A stretch of 64,000 bases of DNA, taken from positions 1 to 64,000 of the forward strand of contig SUYM01000001.1 in assembly GCA_015060455.1 (NCBI GenBank). Reading direction: 5' to 3'. Source of the DNA: Bacteroidales bacterium (lineage in GTDB: Bacteria; Bacteroidota; Bacteroidia; Bacteroidales; UBA932). This document shows positions 52,108 to 59,481 of this stretch, in pieces. Every line of letters starts with the position of its first letter. Position 1 is the stretch's first letter. Under the pieces are notes generated by a model. The model searched no databases and was not told the origin of the DNA. It saw only the letters and a program-made list of their open reading frames with translations. The position numbers and the translations under genes are program-made.

Positions 52108-52737
52108 TTATAACGTCGTCAGGTGGGCTATGACCTTTTTCCAGTTTCCGTAATGAAGGTCCGAGGGCTTTATCATGAGGTTCAGTTCCCCTTCCGTATC
52201 AAAGTTGAAGTTTTCATCACGGACAAGTTGCAGCAGATTTTCAAGACCCTCATATTTTACGGCGACTTCTGATGAAGAAGGGGTGCCGAGCAGTCATATA
52301 CATCTTTCGTCGTCGGCGCATTCTGAGAACACTATCTCCATCTCACGCTCCGTAAGTGCCTGACCCTCATCGTCCACCATCATGCAACTCTGGAAGGTCT
52401 CGAAGTTGACCGACCTGGCATATTTTACGACAAAATGCCCCCTGGGCCACTCTCCGCCCCCGTTTTCTGTCGGAGAATCGTAGCCGAGCCATTTGTCAAG
52501 GGCGGCAAAGAAATACAGCATACCCTCGTGAGGAAGTCTGCCCTCAGGATCAAATGCAGCAATGTCCTCACAGTTTATCTGACAGATGAATGTATGAGGA
52601 TAATCATATCGCTCCCCGTCCTCATTTACCTCGATTGCAGGGTATTGCATGCTTTCAGGCATATCAGGGTCTCCCCACCATTTGCTGCCACAGAACAATA
52701 TCCTATCAGTATGCTTAAGCGTAAGTTTAATTGCCAT
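52108..52737 (-). pseudogene. DUF1963 (YwqG-like) gene with an in-frame stop
   Basis: The first 147 codons (MAIKLTLKHTDRILFCGSKW) match DUF1963/YwqG, proteins of unknown function. A TGA at 52294-52296 ends the frame, but the same frame continues at once with LLGTPSSSEVAVKYEGLENL and LNLMIKPSDLHYGNWKKVI to a TAA at 52108-52110. These are the family's expected C-terminal blocks (LLGYP-like; the M-I-x-x-x-D-L end). So one nonsense change splits an otherwise intact 209-codon gene. It lies 18 nt downstream of two outer-membrane genes. Confidence 0.75.
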
Positions 52738-52755
52738 AGTATAAGTGAGTTATTT

Positions 52756-53361
52756 CTAAAAAGTTATTCCTATTCCAAATGAAAGTCCCGAAATATAGGC
52801 ATTATTGGTTATTGTCTGATCCCGGCTTATAATCTCATCATAGAATACAACATCGGGATGGGTGTATGTCAATCTGAATGAAATGATGAAATCAAGTTTT
52901 GTGCACCTGCTCAATGACAACCTATATCCTCCTCCGATCTTGCCTGTAATTATCTCCTGCGGTCTGTCCTTTATGCTTACGCCGCTGCCGAAGTCCACGA
53001 AGCCGAACCATCTGTCCTTGTTCGGGTCAGTTCCGAAATACCTTGTGGCGCGAAGGGTAACAGGAATCGCTGGATGCCATTTGCCCAGTCTGGTGTAACC
53101 TATATGAAGGGAAAGATTCCAGTTAGGATTGAAATTATATCCGATATGGACGCCCGCTTCTGTATTTGTATGGTATTCAATATAGTTCTCGCGGATCTCC
53201 TCCCTGAAACCCTCAGGAGCATAGAAATACTGATGCTTTCCGGAAAGAAAACTACCTATGTAACTGCACTCGCCTCCATAGGTGAAACGAGGATAGGGCT
53301 CGCTGCCTGATGCAAGCGTGCACAGGAAACATAGAAGGATTATGACGACTCCCCTTTTCAT
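52756..53361 (-). CDS. Small outer-membrane beta-barrel protein, unassigned
   Basis: A 201-residue exported protein: signal peptide (MKRGVVIILLCFLCTLASGS), then alternating hydrophobic and polar strands, ending in GLSFGIGITF with the C-terminal Phe typical of outer-membrane barrels. The strands GVHIGYNFNPNWNLSLHIGY and RWFGFVDFGSG suggest an eight-stranded, OmpW/OmpA-barrel-like fold. No specific family is recognised. It starts 2 nt after the preceding barrel gene. Confidence 0.6.
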   Translation of the reverse strand: MKRGVVIILLCFLCTLASGSEPYPRFTYGGECSYIGSFLSGKHQYFYAPEGFREEIRENYIEYHTNTEAGVHIGYNFNPNWNLSLHIGYTRLGKWHPAIPVTLRATRYFGTDPNKDRWFGFVDFGSGVSIKDRPQEIITGKIGGGYRLSLSRCTKLDFIISFRLTYTHPDVVFYDEIISRDQTITNNAYISGLSFGIGITF

Positions 53362-53363
53362 TG

Positions 53364-53903
53364 TCAGAAACGATATTTCACCCCTATTTCGGGTATAATG
53401 TCATATATTACTCCGTTCTTATAGAATTTCAGAGTTATGTTTCTTGGTGTATATACTGCATGGCAACCGACGACAGGGTTTATGCTTGCCGAGATGATTA
53501 TATTGCGCTTGAAGCTGCATTCCACACCCAATTTTCCTCTCAAACCAACAACAGTTCCCATAGGAGACTTCCAGTCAGGTACATATCCGAGGGTAACTCC
53601 GGGACCTGCAAACAGCGTCAATTGGTTGTCTTCGCTGGTGTCCCACTCTTTGAGTACTGTGTTCCATGTTGCAGACAGTGTCAGACCCGGCAATTGTGAA
53701 CGGCCGGCCGACATTTCACCCGTTTCCGCCTTAACGGCCGCTTCCACGAATGACCTGCCGTCTGTAAGAGTATGTTCGTATGTTACTGAGAAACCTGAAT
53801 ATGAGAGAGTTCCGCCCACAGCCTTAGGTTGTGCAGACACAGGAGCAGCAAGCGTCATTGCCGCTACAACAAGCGTAATTATGAACAAAAATCTCAAATA
53901 CAT
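53364..53903 (-). CDS. Small outer-membrane protein, TraO-like barrel
   Basis: A 179-residue exported protein with a signal peptide (LFIITLVVAAMTLAAPVSA) and beta strands such as GGTLSYSGFSVTYEH and LTLFAGPGVTLGY, ending IIPEIGVKYRF. The pattern resembles the TraO-type proteins of Bacteroidota conjugative elements, but no other transfer gene is here, so a general outer-membrane barrel is more likely. ATG 53903 was chosen by the signal peptide. First gene of a three-gene minus-strand unit. Confidence 0.6.
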   Translation of the reverse strand: MYLRFLFIITLVVAAMTLAAPVSAQPKAVGGTLSYSGFSVTYEHTLTDGRSFVEAAVKAETGEMSAGRSQLPGLTLSATWNTVLKEWDTSEDNQLTLFAGPGVTLGYVPDWKSPMGTVVGLRGKLGVECSFKRNIIISASINPVVGCHAVYTPRNITLKFYKNGVIYDIIPEIGVKYRF

Positions 53904-53968
53904 CAGTATGTCACCTTTACAATTTGCGAAAATAATAAAAATACGGACAGCATCTATGGAAATTTTCA

Positions 53969-53976
53969 TATCTTTG
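53969..53976 (+). promoter_or_regulatory. -7 box TATCTTTG for the GNAT-like gene
   Basis: A TAnnTTTG match 29 nt before ATG 54006. Confidence 0.55.
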
Positions 53977-54005
53977 TGTGATGTACTAACCTAAATTCTT
54001 CATAT

Positions 54006-55139
54006 ATGGCTGTCCATATCAAAAAAGTAGAAACCAAAAGTGAACTCAAGACGTTTGTCAGATTTGCCAACAGACTTTATAAAGGCAATAAGTATTATGT
54101 TCCGTCAATGCCTTTTGACGACATGAACACCCTCGACAGGCGGAAGAACGGTGCCTATGAGTTCTGTGAAAGCGAATTATATATGGCGTACAGGGATGGT
54201 GTGCCGGTCGGTCGGGTCGCCGCCATCATAAATCATAAGGCAAATCAGGCCTGGAACGTCAGTCAGGTGCGCTTCGGCTGGATTGATTTCATCGATGACA
54301 TGGAGGTCTCAAGCGCTCTTCTCGATGCAGTGACCGAGTTTGGACGCTCCCATGGAATGACTCAGATAGTCGGTCCTCTCGGATTTACGGACTTTGACCC
54401 GGAAGGTATGCTGGTCGAGGGATTTGACCGCCTGAGCACGATGGCTCTGATCTATAACCACCCGTATTATCCCGAGCATATGAAGAAATTGGGATATGTA
54501 AAGGAAACGGGCTGGCTGGAGTACAGGATTACGATACCCCAATATGTGCCGGAGCGTCATGAACATCTGTCACAACTGATCATAGAGCGCAATCATCTGA
54601 AATTAAGGAAGTTGTCCCGCAGACAGATCCGTAAGGAAGATTATGGCAGAAAACTTTTCAAGTTGATCAACGAGACATATTGTGTTCTTTACGGCTACTC
54701 GTTGCTTTCTGACAGACAGATAGACCAATATGTGGATTTATACCTGAGTCTGGTGGACACTCAACTTCTGACCTTCATAGAGGATGAACATGGGGAACTT
54801 ATTGCGGCAGGTATCACTATCCCTTCTCTTTCTTCGGCCCTTCAGAAATGTAACGGAGAGATATTTCCTTTCGGATGGTGGCATCTTCTCAAGGCTATGT
54901 TCCTTAAGAGACCGGACACATTGGATATGCTCCTGATAGGTGTAAGACCGGATTATCAGAACAAGGGAGTTCCCGCACTCCTGTTCAACGATCTCATAAA
55001 GACATACAACAGGCTTGGCTTCAAGTATGCGGAAACCAATGCGAATCTGGAAACCAATCACGCTGTACAGGCCTTGTGGGAGCCGTTTGAGAAGGAGCAG
55101 CACAAGAAAAGATGGGTCTTTGGAAAGGACATTGAATAA
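54006..55139 (+). CDS. GNAT-fold N-acetyltransferase-like protein
   Basis: A 377-residue protein with a divergent GNAT fold. YMAYRDGVPVGRVAAIIN (about residues 60-77) is the core strand, and GVRPDYQNKGVPALLF (about 316-331) is the acetyl-CoA loop (R/Q-x-x-G-x). Long homologues of this kind are widespread in Bacteroidota and have no defined substrate. It is followed after 12 nt by rarA. Confidence 0.7.
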   Translation: MAVHIKKVETKSELKTFVRFANRLYKGNKYYVPSMPFDDMNTLDRRKNGAYEFCESELYMAYRDGVPVGRVAAIINHKANQAWNVSQVRFGWIDFIDDMEVSSALLDAVTEFGRSHGMTQIVGPLGFTDFDPEGMLVEGFDRLSTMALIYNHPYYPEHMKKLGYVKETGWLEYRITIPQYVPERHEHLSQLIIERNHLKLRKLSRRQIRKEDYGRKLFKLINETYCVLYGYSLLSDRQIDQYVDLYLSLVDTQLLTFIEDEHGELIAAGITIPSLSSALQKCNGEIFPFGWWHLLKAMFLKRPDTLDMLLIGVRPDYQNKGVPALLFNDLIKTYNRLGFKYAETNANLETNHAVQALWEPFEKEQHKKRWVFGKDIE

Positions 55140-55151
55140 CATGTGATTATA

Positions 55152-56468
55152 ATGCGTGATTTTGACGATATAGGCAGAAGCAGCATGCTTCCTCCTCTTC
55201 CGGAAAGAATGAGACCCCGCACCCTGGACGGTTATGTGGGGCAGCGTCATCTTATCGGAGAAGGTTGTATCCTGCGTAATATGATTGACAACGGCACCTT
55301 GTCCTCATTCATTCTCTGGGGCCCTCCCGGAGTGGGCAAGACCACCCTGTCGCATATAGTCGCCAAATCACTCGGACGTGAATTCTATACTCTTTCGGCA
55401 GTAAGTTCAGGTGTCAAGGAGGTAAGGGAGGTCATTGACCGTGCGCGTTCCAACTCATTGTTCGCCAATGGCGCGGCACCGATACTGTTCATTGATGAGA
55501 TCCACAGGTTCAACAAGTCTCAGCAGGATGCACTCCTGGGGGCTGTGGAAGACGGCACCATAGTGCTGATCGGAGCCACGACCGAGAATCCTTCATTTGA
55601 AGTCATCACTCCCCTTTTGTCTCGCTGTCAAGTCTTTGTTCTTAAACCGCTTGGCAAAGATGACCTGCAGCAACTCTTGAATAGGGCGCTCAGCACTGAC
55701 ACCCTGCTTTCCAAAAGAGATGTCGAGGTTGCTCAGACAGATGCTCTTTTCAGGTACAGTGCAGGAGATGCAAGAAAACTCCTGAACATTCTGGAAATAG
55801 TCGTGAATTCATTTGCCGCCGGCTCAAAGGTGTGCATCGACAACAAGACAGTCACTGCCTGCCTGCAGGAAAACATTGCCATATACGACAAGGGAGGTGA
55901 AATGCACTATGATGTGATTTCCGCCTTCATAAAGAGTGTCAGAGGTTCCGACCCTAATGCGGCCGTGTATTATCTTGCCAGAATGCTTGACGGAGGTGAG
56001 GATCCGCTTTTCATCGCCCGCAGGCTGTGCATCCTCGCAGCGGAAGATGTGGGTCTGGCTAATCCGAACGCCCTGCTTCTTGCCAACTCCACCTTCCAGA
56101 TCGTACACAGCATAGGCATGCCTGAGGCAAGGATTCCGCTTGCAGAATGTACCATATATCTTGCCTCCTCTCCAAAGAGCAATTCGGCGTATATGGCTAT
56201 CAATGAGGCGCTTGCAGTGGCGAAGGAAACACAGACATCCGCTGTGCCTCTATATCTGAGAAATGCTCCCACCTCACTTATGGAAGAACTCGGTTATGGC
56301 GACGGATACAAATATGCACACGACTATCCCGGCAATTTTGCTGATCTGGAATTCATGCCGTCCGATCTGGCTGGAAGGAAATTCTATGAGCCGTCGGATA
56401 ACAGGCACGAGGACGGGCTAAGGGCAAGACTGGAAACTCTCTGGCCGAAATACTATCAGAAAGGATAG
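55152..56468 (+). CDS. rarA: Replication-associated recombination protein A (RarA/MgsA)
   Basis: A 438-residue AAA+ clamp-loader-like ATPase acting at stalled forks. GPPGVGKTT Walker A (about residues 57-65), FIDEIHRFNKSQQDALL Walker B with sensor region, GATTENPSFEV sensor 1, and the C-terminal tetramerisation domain with EDVGLANPNA are standard. ATG 55152 was chosen over GTG 55143. Its last 13 nt overlap the convergent tamL end. Confidence 0.94.
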   Translation: MRDFDDIGRSSMLPPLPERMRPRTLDGYVGQRHLIGEGCILRNMIDNGTLSSFILWGPPGVGKTTLSHIVAKSLGREFYTLSAVSSGVKEVREVIDRARSNSLFANGAAPILFIDEIHRFNKSQQDALLGAVEDGTIVLIGATTENPSFEVITPLLSRCQVFVLKPLGKDDLQQLLNRALSTDTLLSKRDVEVAQTDALFRYSAGDARKLLNILEIVVNSFAAGSKVCIDNKTVTACLQENIAIYDKGGEMHYDVISAFIKSVRGSDPNAAVYYLARMLDGGEDPLFIARRLCILAAEDVGLANPNALLLANSTFQIVHSIGMPEARIPLAECTIYLASSPKSNSAYMAINEALAVAKETQTSAVPLYLRNAPTSLMEELGYGDGYKYAHDYPGNFADLEFMPSDLAGRKFYEPSDNRHEDGLRARLETLWPKYYQKG

Positions 56469-58621
56469 CCCACTCCGAAATGAAGGGCATATCCGTCCTT
56501 TTTAAGCCAATCCTTTGGGCCGACCCATCTGTTGCTGCGCGCGGGGTCATGCACCCTCATGCCTAAGTCAAGTCGCAGAAGAAGGAAATCGAAATCAAGT
56601 CTCAGACCTACTCCCCAGTTGGCTGCCATGCTCTTACCCAATGTGCTCCATCTGAATCTTCCAAGTTCATTATCAGAGCCTTGCAGAGTCCATACATTAC
56701 CGGCATCAATGAACAGGGCGCCGGCGAATTTCCAATAGATATCAAACCTGTACTCGATATTGGCTTCAAGCCTCATATCGCCTGTCTGGTTTGGAATGAC
56801 AAAGTTTCTGTCCCTTTCCGACAGTCCCGGGCCCAAGGTTCTTGCCTGCCAGCCTCTCATGCTGTTGGAACCTCCGACGTAGAAATGCTTTTCAAAAGGA
56901 AGTGCAGATGAGTTTCCGTATGCATAGCCTGCACCTGCAACAAAACGGGTCGCGATCGTCTGGCCGCTCTTCCTTCCGAACACCCAGGTCTTGCCCACGC
57001 TGATTTCTCCCCTGACAAATTGTGAGAATGGAGTGTTCCATAACATGCCTGCTCCCGCCTCATCCTTCTTCATCAGCGGTTTGAATGCGCTCAACAGGTT
57101 TCCTGCTATATCGAATTGAAGTCGGCTGTAAAAGAATGTCGTCCTCGGGATGCTTGCGGAGTTGGTCGTATAATAAAGCGTACCGCCAGAACCGAGGTCG
57201 AAGTGGTTCTGATAGGCATTTTTCAGGAACGGGTCATTGGCAAGCGACTCGTAGAAATTGCTGTCAAGGTTGAACAGGTTGATTATGTTCATCTGAAGCG
57301 GGAATACCTGATAGTAGAACCGGCTCTTGACATTGCCTGTGTATCCGTAAGATATTGATATGATGTTTCTTGTAAATTCCGGACGTTCCTGGAAGTTATA
57401 TGAAAGGTTGACGTCGGTTCTTGGCACGGCCTCCTTGAAGTATCTGTAAGGCAGAGGGAAGAATTTTGGAAAACTCAGACCGCCTGAAACTCCGAACTCG
57501 TTGGATCTCACCTTGTCCTTGAACAGGTACTGGAAATTGCCCATGAAACTGAGGTTCAGCCACTCTCCGCCTCTGAATATGTTCTTGTGGTAATATGACA
57601 ACTGCGGTGAGACTCCGAACAGGCCGGAGGCGTTGACCGATGTTTCAAGATTGACCTTGAAGCCCTGGAGTTTGGACTGGGTCAGGGATATTGTGGCGTT
57701 CAGTCTGTTGGTATCCACCGGGTTCATATCTATATTGACACCACTGAATACCCTCAGTGCGTTAAGTCTTGAATACGTGTTGTTGACATTTGCTGCGCTA
57801 TATCTTTCTCCCGGAATCAATGTGTTCAGTCCCTCCAATACCTTTGTTCTGATTTTCAGGGTCTTGGGATAATCGATGCTGACCGAGTCGAGGTAGAATC
57901 TGCGTATTGGAATTGAACTCTCCGGCCCTTCGTTTCGGGTGTATCGGTGGATTGTAAGTTTCAGCAATGCTGAGTCGGTATATGACAATGTATCAGCCTC
58001 GAAGAAATAATTGTTCTTGCTGAAAGAGAAATATCCCTTGTCCTGCATGGCCGCACTTGACCTGATGCTTTCCTGTTCCAGGGCAGCCTCAGAAAGGAAG
58101 GTGCCTGCCTTTACCTGTGATGCAGTTGAATCTGCCAGGAAATCCTTCACAAACTCAGGGTCGTCAGGGAGAACGATTTCCATGGCCTTGATAGGAATCT
58201 GCTTGCCCAACCTGACCTTGTATGTCACCCGGACGTTCCTCTTCTTTACATTGATCGACGAGGTTACTTTGGAGCCATAATATCCGAGATATGAAAGATG
58301 GTTGGTCAGGTTTTCTATCGAACTGTCAACCATTTCAGGGTCATAGACCACCGGGGCCACACCGATTTTCTGGACGAATTTGTCCCATCCCTTCCCTTTG
58401 CCGTTGGTCCAGTTATATACATATTGGAACGGTGTCCATCCGCGATGCTTCTGTTTAAGGTAGTCAGTCAGCACGTCAGGGTTGAAATCCTTGTCGTTGA
58501 CGATTTCTATCCTGTTGCTGGCAAGGCGGTACTGGTCGGCCTGCAATGAGCGCGTGGTGCTGCATGACAGCAGAAATGCTGTCGTGATGAGTATGGATAT
58601 ATATAGAAAAACGCGCTTCAT
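56456..58621 (-). CDS. tamL: TamA/BamA-like outer-membrane lipoprotein (TamL type)
   Basis: A 721-residue Omp85-family protein. It starts with a lipoprotein signal ending in LLSCSTTRS (Cys about 20), then POTRA-like repeats (about 30-330) and a 16-strand-type barrel (about 340-721). The barrel has the conserved YVGGSNSMRGW (VRGF/Y-type motif, about 585-595) and a C-terminal aromatic end GVGYPF. A lipidated TamA variant (TamL) is the usual form in Bacteroidota and pairs with TamB; no tamB is in this window. A -7 box lies at 58636. Confidence 0.85.
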   Translation of the reverse strand: MKRVFLYISILITTAFLLSCSTTRSLQADQYRLASNRIEIVNDKDFNPDVLTDYLKQKHRGWTPFQYVYNWTNGKGKGWDKFVQKIGVAPVVYDPEMVDSSIENLTNHLSYLGYYGSKVTSSINVKKRNVRVTYKVRLGKQIPIKAMEIVLPDDPEFVKDFLADSTASQVKAGTFLSEAALEQESIRSSAAMQDKGYFSFSKNNYFFEADTLSYTDSALLKLTIHRYTRNEGPESSIPIRRFYLDSVSIDYPKTLKIRTKVLEGLNTLIPGERYSAANVNNTYSRLNALRVFSGVNIDMNPVDTNRLNATISLTQSKLQGFKVNLETSVNASGLFGVSPQLSYYHKNIFRGGEWLNLSFMGNFQYLFKDKVRSNEFGVSGGLSFPKFFPLPYRYFKEAVPRTDVNLSYNFQERPEFTRNIISISYGYTGNVKSRFYYQVFPLQMNIINLFNLDSNFYESLANDPFLKNAYQNHFDLGSGGTLYYTTNSASIPRTTFFYSRLQFDIAGNLLSAFKPLMKKDEAGAGMLWNTPFSQFVRGEISVGKTWVFGRKSGQTIATRFVAGAGYAYGNSSALPFEKHFYVGGSNSMRGWQARTLGPGLSERDRNFVIPNQTGDMRLEANIEYRFDIYWKFAGALFIDAGNVWTLQGSDNELGRFRWSTLGKSMAANWGVGLRLDFDFLLLRLDLGMRVHDPARSNRWVGPKDWLKKDGYALHFGVGYPF

Positions 58622-58635
58622 ACGGAAATATCATA

Positions 58636-58643
58636 CAAATTTA
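58636..58643 (-). promoter_or_regulatory. tamL promoter -7 box TAAATTTG
   Basis: A minus-strand TAnnTTTG, 14 nt before the tamL start. Confidence 0.55.
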
Positions 58644-58708
58644 TCGTAAATGGTTTGTTTCTCAAAATTTTCGCCAAAAAATTAAGGACTTGTTTGAATT
58701 TTTGTCAT

Positions 58709-58716
58709 TATATTTG
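58709..58716 (+). promoter_or_regulatory. -7 box TATATTTG of the SpoU methyltransferase gene
   Basis: A perfect TAnnTTTG ending only 4 nt before ATG 58721. If used, the transcript would be leaderless or nearly so. Confidence 0.55.
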
Positions 58717-58720
58717 TTTC

Positions 58721-59470
58721 ATGTTAATCAGCAATAATGAAATAAAGAGGATAAAATCCCTTCAGCAGAAGAAGTTCCGCGATGAAAGCGGGCTTTTTAT
58801 TGTTGAAGGCGAGAAGATGGTCTGTGAACTACAGCAGTCAGGATGGAAGGTGGACAGGACATATTACAGGGACGAAATCGGCGACGATTGCATGAAACGG
58901 ATATCAGCCCTGTCGAACCCCTCCCCCGTGCTTGCAGTCGCTCACAAGCCTCATGATATATATGTGTCTGACCCGCAGCAGATTGAAAGTCTGTTTGATG
59001 AAGGCGGGCTTTTCCTTGCACTCGACACTATCAGGGATCCCGGCAATCTGGGAACCATACTCAGGATAGCGGACTGGTTCGGAATCAAGGCGGTCTTTGC
59101 CGCGAAGGACACTGTCGATGTGTTCAATCCTAAGGTAGTGCAATCCACAATGGGGGCCATATTCAGAGTGAAGATGCATTATGTGGATCTGCCGGCAATA
59201 TCAGAGATGGTTCTGAATCATGGCGGCAAGGTCTATGGCACCTTCCTTGACGGCCGGAATATGTATGAGTGCGACCTTGAAAGCGGTGTTCACAAACCGG
59301 TGGTCATTGTTATCGGCAATGAGTCGGAAGGCATATCGCCGGCGATGAGGGAGATGGTTTCTGACAGATTATATATCCCGCCCTACCCCGCAGATTCCCC
59401 CGGCTCGGAATCGCTTAACGCAGCAGTCGCCACTGCAATAACTTTGGCCGAATTCAGAAGAAGAATATAA
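58721..59470 (+). CDS. TrmH/SpoU-family RNA 2'-O-methyltransferase
   Basis: A 249-residue SPOUT methyltransferase. An N-terminal substrate-binding domain (IKSLQQKKFRDESGLFIVEG, about residues 9-28) precedes the knot domain with LDTIRDPGNLGTILRIADW, IVIGNESEGIS and the SAM-binding PGSESLNAAVA. Most probably an rRNA methyltransferase; the site is not predictable. ATG 58721 was chosen because the longer frame runs through the promoter. Divergent from tamL, an arrangement often seen in Bacteroidota. Confidence 0.88.
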   Translation: MLISNNEIKRIKSLQQKKFRDESGLFIVEGEKMVCELQQSGWKVDRTYYRDEIGDDCMKRISALSNPSPVLAVAHKPHDIYVSDPQQIESLFDEGGLFLALDTIRDPGNLGTILRIADWFGIKAVFAAKDTVDVFNPKVVQSTMGAIFRVKMHYVDLPAISEMVLNHGGKVYGTFLDGRNMYECDLESGVHKPVVIVIGNESEGISPAMREMVSDRLYIPPYPADSPGSESLNAAVATAITLAEFRRRI

Positions 59471-59481
59471 GACCTGACTAT

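Noticed and set aside
52294..52296. Selenocysteine UGA in the DUF1963 gene
   Set aside because: The family has no known selenoproteins and no SECIS-like hairpin is apparent just after the codon; a nonsense mutation is simpler.
53364..53903. TraO-like protein as a sign of a conjugative element
   Set aside because: No other transfer, relaxase or integrase gene is present; small barrels of this kind also occur in core genomes.
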